This document shows, piece after piece, positions 39,787 through 53,470 of a DNA stretch of 64,000 nt. The stretch's first letter is position 1; each line of letters begins with the position of its first letter. The stretch is from Acanthacorydalis orientalis (lineage: Eukaryota > Arthropoda > Insecta > Megaloptera > Corydalidae): contig CM068320.1 in NCBI GenBank assembly GCA_034766995.1, forward strand, positions 17,916,687 through 17,980,686. Direction: 5' to 3'. The notes under the pieces were generated by a model. It was not told the DNA's origin. It did no database searches and worked only from the letters and a program-made list of their open reading frames with translations. The position numbers and the translations under genes are program-made.

Positions 39787-40443
39787 CAACATACTTACAA
39801 TTAACCTAATACGTATTATAGTTAAAACAAATAACAAGTAAGTTAAATTTTGAATAATTGATATGTTGAAAACACAACGATAATACTAAAATATAAAAAA
39901 CCAGTTTGAAAGATTAAAACATTGGTAAGACGTGTGATATAAAACAAGAAAAATATTCATTTCTACCAATTAAGATATAGAGCGATATGAACGAACACAA
40001 AAATATGCATATCAGCGATGATTTATTCAAAAGTATATTTTAAATCTCAGTCTAGCACGCAACGATCTAAACAAGAACTTTAATAAATTCAGTAGAGATA
40101 AGGTGAAATAATCACCGATAAAACGGCAACAATTCCTAATGTTAATACTCTATCATATGGATATCCGTAATTGAGCATACAGAATGCACATTTTCTGTAT
40201 TCCATTAGTACATTTACAAAAACACCTCTACATAAATGCATTTTCTTGTATCAAGTTCAGGAAATTTATATTTACACAATAGCGTTACAAACATTCGAAA
40301 TTACATTGCTTCACTTACTACTTCTTCGTTGTCTTGTCGGTACAACTGTGTCATTGAAAAATTTAAAATGGTTGAATATAAAACGTTTTAAATTAATTAC
40401 ATAGTAACAATTAACATACTACATACACGTTTGTCTAATGCAT

Positions 40444-40447
<4 letters not shown>
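39785..40447. other. AT-rich noncoding stretch
   Basis: Nothing recognisable. Confidence 0.6.

Positions 40448-40513
<66 letters not shown>
40448..40513. repeat. (TA)n microsatellite
   Basis: About 60 bp of TA, just outside the left end proposed for the mariner remnant. Confidence 0.97.
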
Positions 40514-40519
40514 CACGTA

Positions 40520-40801
40520 AAGGAAGTCAGAAAGTAACATTTCCTATTTTTTAGTGTTGAATATAAAGAAGTTACAATAAATTACACTGGAGTATGGTAT
40601 AAGAACATATTCAGTTATTTTTCTAGTTAACCGCAATGACAATGAAGACATTTCAATAGCAGTAGATCAAACTTTGAAAGACTTGATGACAAAATGATAT
40701 CTTTTGCAATCGTATCCATTACTAAAGATCGTTTTGGATATTTTCATCAATCTAGAAATGTAGTTCACTTAATATATTGATGACATCGATACACCAATGC
40801 A

Positions 40802-40845
<44 letters not shown>

Positions 40846-41406
40846 TCTTCCATTTAATTGAAATAGACAGTTAATTTTTTATATAGCACAATATGGAATA
40901 TAGTTCAGAAGTAGCTAGACTTCTGAATGGCTACAGTATATATATATATATATAAACATTTATCAGCTAATAAGAAGAAGGCACGAATAGAGGTATCACT
41001 CTTAATTCTTCAGCGATACATACAAAAGGGTGGCAACTTTTTAGGCATTCATCACAGACTACGAAACAGATATACCATTAGAGTTTCAAGAACAGAATAT
41101 CGTAGAAAGATATTCCTATACTCTACTTATCTGGCACAATCAAGCTTTCACGTTTTCATTAAATTAAAGAAACAATTGCGCGATATACGCTTCCAAACTT
41201 TTGATGATTTCCAAAATGAAACCAAGCGATGGGAATGTTTTCAAAAAACGGCTGTTTACTACCAAAACTTTAACTCTGATCTACAGCTATGATATGTGTC
41301 TCAACGAACAAGGCAACTACCTCGAAAAGACTAAATTTGTGTTTATTATTCATTCATATGTAACAGTGCAAACGTGTATATTCTAAGTTACAAAACAGAC
41401 AAACCT
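40520..41406 (+). mobile_element. Mariner-type remnant (element 5)
   Basis: The proposed ends are AAGGAAGTCAGAAAGTAAC on the left and its weak inverse at about 41387-41406 (GTTACAAAACAGACAAACCT), each beside TA. They share GTC-G and GTAAC. Identity is only about 60%, so the borders are tentative. The 3' half holds transposase coding remnant; the 5' half is too decayed to read. TA microsatellites at 40805-40842 and 40936-40955 lie inside. Confidence 0.5.
41080..41329 (+). pseudogene. Mariner transposase, C-terminal remnant
   Basis: In order: RKIFLYSTYLAQSSFHVFIKL, then KKQLRDIRF, then in a shifted frame DMCLNEQGNYLEK. This parallels the mariner C-terminus (HPxYSPDLAPSDFHxFxxLKKxLxxxRF ... KCxxxxGDYxEK). 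The SPDLAPSD motif has decayed so the third catalytic Asp is lost. Confidence 0.65.
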
Positions 41407-41960
41407 TATGTTCCCTCGCTTACGATCTGTTTCTTTCTTTTAATGATTTTTTTATTGACTTTTGATATATTCAAATAGGCAGATAAATCATAGGCATCAC
41501 TAAAAATGTTTACTTTATTGAATATAAAATAAATTTAAAAAATGTGTTCTCGTACAGTAGACAACATTTACTTGCCTCTTGTGTACTACAAACATTTAAA
41601 AAAAAGACTTTCGAAAACCTAAAGTACTTATTATCTCAACTACCTTCTAAATATTTACCTTTACTAGCGTTGTAGTCAAAAATTAAATACAATTAATATG
41701 AAATGAAATATACTAAATAATTATAAATTTTAAATGTTTTCTTATAAGTATGAAAATGGTTGTTAACGACTGTGTATTTGAAGACTAGTAATTAAAAATA
41801 TGATTTGTAATATGATATTTATTTTTTGAATCGTATCCATTTTCGTCAGATGAAACTTAAACTTATAAAGAATTATTTTCTATTCCACATATACATTTTA
41901 AAAACACATCATACCACGCAACTAATTTACATCTTCACACACAGACACATATATCTACAT

Positions 41961-41963
<3 letters not shown>
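41407..41963. other. AT-rich noncoding stretch
   Basis: Nothing recognisable. Confidence 0.6.
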
Positions 41964-41995
<32 letters not shown>

Positions 41996-42017
41996 TTGTA
42001 CATACATATATGTACAT
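41964..42017. repeat. (TA)n/(TACA)n microsatellite
   Basis: About 28 bp of TA followed by imperfect ACATATATGTACAT. Confidence 0.93.
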
Positions 42018-42029
42018 AGATGTGTATGA

Positions 42030-42460
42030 AATACGCGTAATCGCATGTTTAGAGAACATCACAGATATGTTTGCCGTAGTCCTTGCAATCACTAATCTAT
42101 AAAGAAAACATTGCACATTACAAACGGGAAATGTCCTGATGAAAGTTCACATATATCTACATCAAATAGCTTACTATTAATCTTGTCGTCACCATTACAA
42201 GTTCCCATCAGCTTTGCCATTATGTAAACGTCAAAACTAGCCGTGCGAACGGAATGCACAAGTCACCGACAGAATACTAAGCAAACAACAGACACCAAAT
42301 ACAATAATCTGAGTGAAGGATGGAATATACGAGCAATGCGCAGATGAATACGAGACGGTATATAAGACTGATCTTGATAAATTATCGATGTGAATCCTAG
42401 CGTATTTATGGATATATCTACATTGTGTTGTAACAAGATAGATTCGTATAGCGATTTTCA
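42030..42460. other. High-complexity patch
   Basis: About 430 bp of mixed composition without microsatellites or recognisable coding. It may be conserved noncoding sequence. Confidence 0.4.
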
Positions 42461-42950
42461 TTCATAATGTATAACTTTTCTTTCGAAACAATGCGACAAT
42501 GTAGAAAAAAAACACTGTAACACTTGATTATTTATCTTTATGTAAGATGATAATTTCAAAAATCAACAATATATATTTAATAAATAACATATTTCTGATT
42601 TCTTTAGTAGAAGAAATTAAAACAATACTAGATAATAAGTATGCTTTCATAATAATAGCAAATTCTTTTAAGAAAAATTAAAACTGAATATTGAAAAAAA
42701 CGATTTTTTTAATATTCTGTAAAAGACATTGACATTAACATTTATAATTATAGAAGAACAGGAGGTGGTTCAAATATTTTAACGTTATATAATCAGAAAA
42801 GAGATACCATACAGCAACATCACTGATTTAAATGAAACCAGGTACATATTTATTGATTGTTTAATTTTTTTATTCTTAATACTCGCATTTTTTCTATTTC
42901 TGTACGACCTTACTCTCCGTGATTACAAATAAATTATATTCTAATTATTA
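42461..42950. other. AT-rich noncoding stretch
   Basis: Nothing recognisable. Confidence 0.6.
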
Positions 42951-43499
42951 GGTTGGTAGAAAAATAAATGCGATTTATCAGATCATGCGGCACCTATTAT
43001 ATCAAGCTTTTTTGATTTTCCTAGCTGATTTAAGTGATCTAGAACTGTTTACTCACTAACGCCTAACTTTTGTGTAAGCTTTCGAATTATTGTGCGTGGT
43101 TCTGATTCAACTAATGTTTTAAATTGGTCGTTATGAACCGAAAAAAGATACCCGCGACCTTCTTCATCTTCAAGGCTCTCATCCTCAGCACGAAATCTTT
43201 GGGACCATCATTGTACCGTATGTTTCTTAACAGTAACTACACCACAAGCATCGTTTAGTTTACGAACAGTCTCTGCTGCCTTACCATCCGTTTTGAACTC
43301 TTATTTACTTCTTTTACATCTTTAATTGAATAACCCAATTCGACACAAAATTAATAATAAAACCAAAGTCGATGTTACCAAAATACAGACAGAAAAGCAC
43401 ACTTTAAAATGATATTAACATGATGAAACGACACTTTCATTGAAAAAAAATACGGTTAGAATTCAGAAAACAAAAACCAGAGTTGTTTTCCTACCAACT
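42951..43499 (-). mobile_element. Mariner (irritans-type) deletion derivative (element 4)
   Basis: The left end GGTTGGTAGAAAAATAAATG and the right end (CTACCAACT at 43491-43499) are inverted and each beside TA. At 549 bp it is under half the usual length. The coding remnant inside, on the minus strand, is only the DNA-binding part of the transposase; the catalytic domain is missing. Confidence 0.85.
43000..43400 (-). pseudogene. Mariner transposase, N-terminal DNA-binding remnant
   Basis: On the minus strand: KAAETVRKLNDACG, WSQRFRAEDESLEDEEGRGY, NDQFKTLVESEPRT, IIRKLTQKLGVSE and KIKKA. This is the paired helix-turn-helix region of irritans-type mariners. The product should continue into KLDKWVPH and the catalytic core, but sequence jumps to the terminal repeat instead. 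Stops lie before WSQRF and after GVSE, so even the DNA-binding part is not expressed whole. Confidence 0.85.
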
Positions 43500-44190
43500 T
43501 AATATTTTGTATGGCAATAAGAACAAAAAAGTCATGTTCATTGATTGCCTCCGACTAATATTTATACATTTATATTATGTATTGATTCTATTACGTGACG
43601 CAAAAGCATTATAAATACCCGGTATGTTTTGTACAATTAAACAAAAAACGTCTATATTTAAACATTTTAAAAATAAAATCGATTGTCAATAGGAGCACAT
43701 CAATATCTATAAATATATTCCTTTGAACAGAAATATCGCATATAATTATTACGATTTTCATTCATTTATGATTAACTGTGAAATTATGTAATATTACGCG
43801 TTTTGGTGTTTTTTGCAAAGTAAATTACTTTTAAGATTGTTATCATTTAATTAGAACTAATAGAACAGTGAACTTTAATGTAACTAGCCATTAAATTATT
43901 CCAAGAAAAAATTGTTACTTTATACAAGTATGTATCGTTATTTGTAGATCGAAAACACACAAATATTTGAATAAACATGCATGCAAGTTATACGCTCTAG
44001 TTAAAATATTACTAAATTGTAACTCAAGTAAAATAATTGGACTTCATTTCCTTACGCGACTAAAATATTACACTATGTGTTTTTCCGTTGTCCCATTTTG
44101 TTGCTATTAAGCTCATTATGATTTTTGTGAAAAAAATCCGCACAACACCTGAAAAAACGCGAGAAAAATGCTATTAAATAAGCACTATCT
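43500..44190. other. AT-rich noncoding stretch
   Basis: Nothing recognisable. Confidence 0.6.
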
Positions 44191-44350
44191 GTAAGACCTG
44201 TACTTACAAAAAAATGACATATTTTGCGTGCGGCGTTCTTTTTTAATTTCGCAACGATGGTTATTTTAGTAAATTACCGCGATAAACACTTCCGGTGCAT
44301 GCACAGGGTGCCCGTATATGAAATGTAACCGTTCCGGCCAACAGCTCCCG
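44190..44350. other. Small GC-elevated patch
   Basis: Contains GTGCGGCG, TTCCGG twice and a GGTGCATGCAC palindromic word. No frame. Confidence 0.35.
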
Positions 44351-45460
44351 GATTTTTTGTTTTATTTCATTATTCATAACTGATTACTCTAGATATGTGG
44401 AAAGATAAGTTTTGCGCATGATGGTAGATAGATAATTATCTTGTACATACATCTTCCATTAAAATAACTATTTCAAATGATAAGATTTTTATTTAATTTT
44501 TCTTTAATTAAACATGTTACATCCGTAAACCGGCGTCTTAATTCTGTTCTTTAATAATATTATTCAACTACCTGGACTGTGGTATGTATATATCAAAACT
44601 ATTTAAAAATATGATAAGACTTTATTCTATTTAATTTACGGTTTATTTTCGACAAAAACAAACATAATCTTTCTCTAATAAATTAAAAACATACACAAAA
44701 CTATTAAACAGACTAAGCATATGTAAATAGAATGTATAAACTGTCCACATTTTTTTATTAATTCAAATAATTTTTGTATCACCAATACATATCACAGTTA
44801 CTTACCAAATATTCAATTGGTACTAATAAATATTTTTTTAATATAAAGTTAATGAAATATTTACCATGTATTAAACAATGTAATTAAAAAAATACCATAC
44901 GATGAATTATTAAAGGATTTGTACTTCCATGATTTCATGAACGGAAAAAAGTAGTAAGAAAGAAATTCTGTAAATGAATAAAATAAACTAGTTTTATAAC
45001 AAATCAATTTTTATACAGTGCTTAATATGTATTTGTTTTTTCTAAAAAATAGTATTGGTATTTTCAAGAAAATATATTTTCTACAAATTGATTTATATAA
45101 CATTTTTCATGCGTACTTCAAATTATTCATATATTACATAATGTTTCATAAAATTTATCAAATTATTATCTTATAATACTATTTGTTAATAATTTAGCAA
45201 CATCGTACAAATGTTATATGAATTTTTTTAACTTGCCATATTTAAAAAAATATAATAACACCTAAAGAGAAATGTATTGATTAAGAATTAAATAAAATAA
45301 CATATAATTATACTTCTACATACTAAACCAATGATATGATTTTAAGATTTAAATGTATAATTGTACCTCCAAAATATATTTATTTTATACAATTCAAACT
45401 GTTTACATTTAAAACAACAACTATTCCTTTAATAATTATTTTTATTTATACATCTATTAC
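44351..45460. other. AT-rich noncoding stretch
   Basis: Nothing recognisable over 1.1 kb. Confidence 0.6.
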
Positions 45461-45464
45461 ACAT

Positions 45465-45473
45465 CTCTCTCTC

Positions 45474-45551
<78 letters not shown>
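45465..45551. repeat. (TC)n(TA)n(CA)n(TA)n microsatellite
   Basis: CTCTCTCT, TA, ACACACAC, then TA in succession. Confidence 0.97.
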
Positions 45552-45552
<1 letters not shown>

Positions 45553-45868
45553 CTGAATTAATTCATCAACTAAAACAAATTTTATACAATAGTGTGCAAA
45601 ATCTAAGAAAATTGAAAACTTGATTCATATTTACAGATATATTTCATTTAATCAACCTATTTTCTATTTTGAATACGATAAGAAATAACAGTGTTCAAAA
45701 TATAAATAATTGGAACGACAGGCAGCCAATGTTATAACAAAACTTTCAAAATGTCAAACTAATTGAAATAATTAAATTTATTTAATTCAAACAAAATTCA
45801 CATTAGACAACACCTGATTGGAATCTATAAAATCTAAATTGGTATCAAAAATTATAAAAAGTGAGTGT

Positions 45869-45871
45869 CTA

Positions 45872-45909
<38 letters not shown>

Positions 45910-46054
45910 CATGCATACATATATATATATATATACACATGCATAACAAATATATAAATCATTTATACACACAAAAATCAAACATATATAGGCTCACATA
46001 TACATATATATGTATATATACATATGTATGTGTGTATATATATATATATATATA
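45869..46054. repeat. (TG)n/(TA)n clustered arrays
   Basis: (GT)n with TA at 45869-45910, TA at 45920-45935, and a TACATA/TA mixture at 45998-46054. Confidence 0.93.
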
Positions 46055-46849
46055 CAAACATAATTAAAAACTAATAGCAATATTTCATATTTTTCTTTTT
46101 TTACTAAAATACTGATAAATTATTTAAAATCAAACTTTGTAAGATTTAAGACTCGTTCCAAAAGGAATAACTCAAAATACTCTTTCTTGATTAAGTTTCG
46201 GCTTTTTTACTTTCAAACTTCAGAATATTATCTTTTATTTACTTGAAATATATATATAAAAGAAAGATAAGAAAAAATAAAGTAATAAAATATGTACACA
46301 GTGTAGTATAGTAAATCATTATAATAACGTGACAAAAAATAACTATTCGAAAAACACTACATAATGAACTATTTTACTACATTTTAGTACAAAAAAATTA
46401 TCTACGCATATACTTTATTCATAATTTTGATACAGTGATGCAATTTAATAAAAAAAATAATCGAATAAATAAAAATAGTTGCTAAGGAATTACTGACTAT
46501 TAGATAAGAAAAAATAATTGCTATTATTTTATATAATATCTTCGCTGCAGCAATACATCTCAAATAGCGCTTTTTTGTGTTGAAGAGATTTTTTCCGAAT
46601 CGTATTAAAACTTTAAGTAGTCTAGGACAAAAAAAAATAAAAAAATATGAAACTTACTTTTTCCAAGATACTGTTCTACAGTAATTTTCGTTCTATCAGT
46701 TTTATTAGAGTAAGAACAATATCTGATTTTTCAAACTAAATACAAGTTCTCATTTTAATTGTTGCGCAAGTTTTTTTCCTTAATTGTATGATAAATTATG
46801 TATACTTGGATAAACATCGAAACAAAATGAAAAAAACTTTCGTTTTCGA
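46055..46849. other. AT-rich noncoding stretch
   Basis: Nothing recognisable. Confidence 0.6.
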
Positions 46850-47180
46850 TTGAATGCAAATTATGTGTACTGTCTTTATACATATCACAAAGTACACGAG
46901 CTTGGGAATAGATCACCACACGACCTACAACAATATCTTCCCCACTCATCGCTGGTTTGCCTCCAGCAATCTCAACCCATCAACCGCTTATGCACATTAC
47001 TTTGTATAGCCTTCGTCTTACATAAATATCTGATGATAAATAGATATAAGATATGTTGACCATGAAGAAGGCTGGACATGTGTGGGTGGGAGGATTCATC
47101 CGAAGATAAAATATACATATAGAATTTAACTCTACGGCAGATAAGTACGTTCAGAGAAACATATAAAAACAAACAAGATA
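46850..47180. other. High-complexity patch
   Basis: Mixed composition, with three overlapping short frames (64-69 codons) on both strands and no known motif. Candidate conserved noncoding sequence. Confidence 0.4.
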
Positions 47181-49057
47181 CGCACTTTTTTCAATGTGCA
47201 CATACTTTCAAAGAATCGTGTACAAAGTATGTCGTATACAAACATGTTTATTGAACAATTTGAAATATTGCTTGTAATGAATGATTTTCATAATCCGAAA
47301 CTTATAAAATATGAAATACATCTAAAACATAAATAGATAAGAAGCCAAAAAATAAAAAAATGACAAATTAATATAAGTAAACTGTTTACATGACTACAAT
47401 AATAATTAAACTTGTAATAAAACTACACACACAATTTATTTTACAAATCTATAGCCCAATTTCTTGAAAAATGCATAAAAAAATAAATTTCATCGAATGA
47501 AATGAATTGAAGTACTATGCTAAGAATTTAAATATAATAACTAGAACTATCTTAATTCAAAAAAATGTATAAGAATACGACAAAATCTAATTTCAAAAAA
47601 TGACGACATAGTTTTGGCACTGGCTAAATTCACTTGCACAAACATTTTTTTCACTCTGGCAGAGTACGAAATTAATTTTATTAAAAATATTCAATAATTG
47701 ATTATTTTTTATTATCACTAATAAACATTTCAATGACGAACCCTTCAAAAAGGTGAAGGACAAGGAAAATTCTATACTTTGACACTCTAAATATTATGCC
47801 ATCGTTAAGGAATGTTTTATGATATAAGTGAAAGAAAAAGTTACGAAAGTTAATAAATTAATCGCGGAGTGTAAAAATAATTAAACACATTTCATGATAA
47901 AAGAAAAAATCTTTTAATAACCTTAAACTTCTCTTGCACCTTTATGCATTTAACTTGAACACAAATATTTAATATCGAAAGAATTACAAAATAAGATACA
48001 AACTTCATATATATTAATCTGAAACACTTCCCATAATGTTTTTTATATAAAAAAAAATAAGAGTAAATATGTACACAGGTAAAATTTTGTTTTAACTATA
48101 TACTTGCACAATTCTTACAAGAAAAAACTGATTTGCACGATATATGTCATAGTATTATGTAATCATTTTATGGATACACAATCACACCATAATCTCAAGA
48201 AGTCAACTGCTGATATACAACTACCTCACCCACCACAACGACATGAGGTTTAAAATATTCACACCTAATGATTCCATACAAAACCTTATATCGAATACTT
48301 TTCCAGGTACACATCCAGGTAAAAAATAAAACATACATCAAACAAAACAACAAATATAACTAATTTATTCCTTTTAATTTTATATTTTAATTATTTATAA
48401 AGAAATAGTATATCTACTCAAATCTCTCTACTCAATCAACAACTAAAAACTACGAAACAGAGAATACTGTCTACAAATCGTATATGAGATATTTGAAAAA
48501 ATACAGTTATAATTAAAACGTGAATCAAATAAATTCTAATCAAATTAAACAGGTGCACTTGATAACGCATACATATTTAAATTTTTTAACGAGATTAAGA
48601 TAAAAATCGTAAATATTCACTTTTCCACCAATCTACGCTTGCGGTGATAATTTACAGATGATGTCTGGCACATCTCATCATTTCTAATTAAATCATACGC
48701 ACTAACGTATTAATTATAGCGTCATGTTAGTAGTCATGAAATGGATTTATGAGTCCACACAAACGCGTGAAGCGAGGAAATATCATATCAGCAGGTGGTT
48801 AACGCACGAATCATCAGAATTCTGCATTCTGTGTACGAACAATTTAAACAAATCACGGTGATGCAGTTTATTCTAATTTAACAAAAATTAAAATGACTCA
48901 ATTAACAACGACTACATTACAATTATAATATTATCTGCTACAGTATTTAACTATTTTACAGAACAATTAAATTTTAAACTGTCCGTATGTATTATTCATT
49001 AATTGGTACAGGCACTTTTTATAATTTAGTTACTATTACGAACTACACATAACATAT

Positions 49058-49058
<1 letters not shown>
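47181..49058. other. AT-rich stretch with complex patches
   Basis: 47616-47633 resembles the miR-263/183 mature sequence (see findings). 48180-48320 and 48620-48850 are somewhat more complex. No coding gene is recognised. Confidence 0.45.
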
Positions 49059-49097
<39 letters not shown>

Positions 49098-49160
49098 ATA
49101 TATATATATATATATAAACATATATATATATATAAACATATATATATATATATATAAATA
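49059..49160. repeat. (TA)n array with AAACATA breaks
   Basis: Four TA blocks separated by AAACATATAT at fairly regular spacing, so a higher-order unit has been duplicated. Confidence 0.93.
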
Positions 49161-49429
49161 TGTATGTATGAATGCATGTATGCACAAACATTTATTTTAC
49201 ATTAAAATATTTAAATTAGAAAGTATATGTTATTGGCTAAAACAAGTAGCTACCTTTTATATAAAATAAAGATGAAAAATAAATTAGAAAATATATTCTA
49301 TACTTTGTTCTATACTAAAAAATATTCATCATATATTCATCAAATATTCATTCTATAAAATATTCATCATTTTTTATACATAATTACTGCTAATGATTAA
49401 TTAACTGTTTTTTACTGGAAAAAACAAGA
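49161..49429. other. AT-rich noncoding stretch
   Basis: ATATTCATCA-like words repeat at about 49320-49372. Confidence 0.5.
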
Positions 49430-49860
49430 AAATACCAGGGGGATCTGCTCCCAACTCAATACAATAACCGATCCCGGATGAACCGCTCTCTTTCGTTGAG
49501 TGCTAACAAATTTTAAATAAAAAATTAAAAACTAAATAAAGATATTGTGTAGTGAAATTTATTTCTGGATTTTAAATGAAATCTTGAAAATATTGAAACT
49601 GAAAAAAAAATTATTGTAACTTGTTGTAAACTTATTCTAAAACTTTTGTGTACACGATATTCGTAATTGGTTTGTGTTCTTCAACACACTGCAAATGGAT
49701 ACCCCGCGTAGATATATATCTAGAGACCAACATATAACTGGTCGTGCCCGAATACTGTTTCATTGGAATCGACGAACATGACGATTCGTGAAACATAGGT
49801 AATGATTAACATGCTACTTGTAGAGTCTAACGGGGGAGCGGTGATGCAAGGAGGTAATCT
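49430..49860. other. Two GC-elevated patches
   Basis: 49435-49505 and 49690-49860 are CpG-containing. The second holds an imperfect hairpin (49756-49795; arms TGTTTCA/TGAAACA and AATCG/CGATT). No frame. Confidence 0.4.
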
Positions 49861-49936
49861 GCACGAGAAAAATTTTATTTTATAGAAATTTTACGACGGA
49901 ATTATTTTTTATATATAAAAATATAAATTCACGTAA

Positions 49937-49940
<4 letters not shown>

Positions 49941-49996
<56 letters not shown>
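49941..49996. repeat. (TA)n microsatellite
   Basis: 56 bp of TA. Confidence 0.97.
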
Positions 49997-51122
<1,126 letters not shown>

Positions 51123-51161
51123 TTAAAAATTTGCAATCTAATATTTGTAGTATAGTTGCTA

Positions 51162-51208
51162 TTTATATCGCAATAAAATTGTTAAAATATAAATAATTTA
51201 AAAGTATA
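51162..51208 (+). repeat. Direct repeat flanking mariner 2, left copy
   Basis: The last 28 bases (51181-51208) match 52521-52548 at 26 positions. The copy ends just before the element. Confidence 0.8.
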
Positions 51209-51211
51209 TTA

Positions 51212-52475
51212 GGTTGATGAAAAAATAATTGCGGTTTTTATCATCTGAAGTTCGGCGCCGATTATTCTGATTACAATTATCATCGTTATAGTCATGTGAT
51301 ACATAATGATGTATTGTAGACAATGAAATTAGCACTACTGATTTCAGCTTATGTCCATTGTTTTCATTCTTTAGTATTGTTGGATATAATCTCTTAAATT
51401 TGTCATGGCAAAAAAGCAAATTCGCGTGATTTTGTTGTATGAGTTTAAATTAAAATGTAAACCAGCAGAAATTGCTAGAAATATCAAATTTGTTTTGGCG
51501 AAGAGTCAATTGGTAAACGTACAGCTCAAAATTGGTTCCAAAAATTTCGTAATGAAAACGAAAGGTTTGATAATGAAGAGGGTGGTGGATGTCCTTCCGC
51601 TATAGACGATAATAATTTAAAAAACATTATTGATGCGAACCCACGTAAAATAACTAAAGAGGTGGCAGAAGAATTCAATGTTAATCATTCAACAGTTGTT
51701 CAACATTTGAGCCTAATTGGAAAAATAAAAAAGCTGGATAAATGAGTGCCGTATGAACTAAACGAACATCAAGAAATTCATAATACGATGTCTGCTCTGA
51801 ACTTCTTTTACCTAATAAAAATGATCTCTTTCTTAATCGTACTGTCACATTTGATGAAAAGTGGATTCTCTACAACAGTCGAACGCGTTTATCGCAATGG
51901 CTGGTGACCGAGGAGAAGTACCAAAACAGTTTCATAAACAGAAGCTTCATGAAAAAAAGATTATGGCCACTGTTTGGTGATCGGCAAGTGGTATCATTCA
52001 TTACAATTTCTTAAATACTGGTGAAACAATAACAGCAAAAAAAATATTGTCAGGAAATTGAAACAATGCATGAGAAGTTACATCGTTTACGACCAGCATT
52101 AGTCAATTGAAGAGAACCAATTCTTCTTCATGACAACGCCGCCGACACGTCTTACAAATGACTTTAAAAAAAATAAATGAACTGGGTTATGAAACCATAC
52201 CTCACCCACTTCATTCTCCGGACCTGATTACATACTTTTTTAACATTTGAGTAATTTCTTACAAGAGGAAGTGTTCAAAGATCAAGCATCAGCTCAAAGC
52301 GCTTTCGATGAATTCGTTAATTCCAGAATTCTTTTAGGAATAAACAAACAGTTACCCGTTCTGAGAAATGTATGCAGGCCAATGATATTTATTTTGAATA
52401 ATAAATATAATGTTTAACTGATATATTCACCTTTATACTCTATATATAAAAACCGCAATTATTTTTGTACCAATC
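51212..52475 (+). mobile_element. Mariner (irritans-type) element 2 (near full length, inactive)
   Basis: The left end GGTTGATGAAAAAATAATTG and the inverted right end (reading GATTGGTACAAAAATAATTG) agree closely and share AAAAATAATTGCGG. TA precedes the left end; the right-hand TA has mutated. Length is 1.26 kb, normal for the family. Confidence 0.92.
51405..52417 (+). pseudogene. Mariner transposase pseudogene
   Basis: Starts MAKKQIRVILLYEFKLK, then after a frameshift near 51520 WFQKFRNENERFDNEEGGG, ANPRKITKEVAEEFNVNHS and KIKKLDK, then a TGA stop. The first catalytic Asp is in VTFDEKWILY (about 51845-51875) and the second in LLHDNA (about 52125-52140). In the third motif HSPDL is followed directly by ITYFF, so the residues carrying the last Asp are lost. 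Several further stops and shifts follow; the C-terminus is recognisable (HLSNFLQEEVF). Confidence 0.92.
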
Positions 52476-52501
52476 TTGTATAATGTATATAACTATTTTT
52501 G

Positions 52502-52548
52502 TATTTATCGTCATAAAATTGTTAAAATATCAATAATTTAAAAATATA
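52502..52548 (+). repeat. Direct repeat flanking mariner 2, right copy
   Basis: Begins 27 bp beyond the element's right end and continues the same sequence as 51162-51208. Confidence 0.8.
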
Positions 52549-52779
52549 CATTATTTAAAACCACATTTTAAAGAAAAAAGAGAAATATTAGCTATAAAAT
52601 TTATATGCTCATATATTTATTCATTCCTTTAATATAAATATATTTAATATAAACGAAAGTATAAAGGCTACGAAATAAATTAATTTCAAACCTATCATTT
52701 ATGCAAAGATATATGCATTTAAAAATAAAATAAAAAAACAAACTAATAAAATTATACAATTTCTTAGAATGTTCTCACA
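52549..52779. other. AT-rich noncoding stretch
   Basis: Nothing recognisable. Confidence 0.55.
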
Positions 52780-53470
52780 GAGCGGGTATATTACAAACAA
52801 GATTTTCCAGCACGAGACACAAAATTCACAAGGCAGTAACCAATAATGTGTTCGACTTTCCTTGGATCTATTCTACATTACGTAAGTGCGGCGTGATTTT
52901 CGTACAGAACAATTTCATTTTTTCGATATTTCATCCTATAAAAGAAAATATATTTGATCTTGTATGGGATATTCAAACACGTTTTATTGTCGATGCTATT
53001 TAAGGCGGGAGGCCATTGCGGTAGTGTACGCGGATCACGTGGTGGTTGGATAGTTCGTATCAATGACGATCTCGGACAAACAGACGAGCGGGGGTTGGGC
53101 AGTAATATATCCCGTCGTATATAGCATTCAATATTTTTATCAGATTTGCGTATTCTCACGTTCCCCACTAGCCGACCGCAGCCGTCAGTGCAGCAACAGA
53201 GATCCATAAGAGCTCAAATATCTGATGATAGCTTGCTATATGAGGATTTATGTGTACGTACGTACCTACTTTTACACAAAGGATATGGATATGTGCGCAA
53301 GATATATCAGCCAGGTCGACTATGTATAGACACTCGTTGCGTGCGGATGTCTGTATTTTTGTACTAGATGTTTTGGGCCGAGTTAATATGAATATATCAC
53401 GAGTTTTTTTTTTCTTTCGTTCAGGTATATACGAACATAGATATTTTTATGTACACGTTACACGGTAACA
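52780..53470. other. GC-elevated island P, candidate conserved noncoding region
   Basis: Complex, CpG-containing sequence, strongest at 53000-53220, with no microsatellites. A 109-codon minus-strand frame (52878-53207) and a plus-strand frame (53146-53367) cross it; neither shows a known domain. TTACGTAAGTGCG near 52876 resembles a splice donor on the plus strand, but no acceptor or frame supports an exon. Confidence 0.45.

Noticed and set aside
40171..40404. 77-codon open frame in AT-rich DNA
   Set aside because: No domain, no compositional change and no splice context; consistent with chance.
42948..42957. TTAGGTTGG read as insect telomere repeat
   Set aside because: It is a single unit and forms the terminal repeat of a mariner; no TTAGG tandem array is present.
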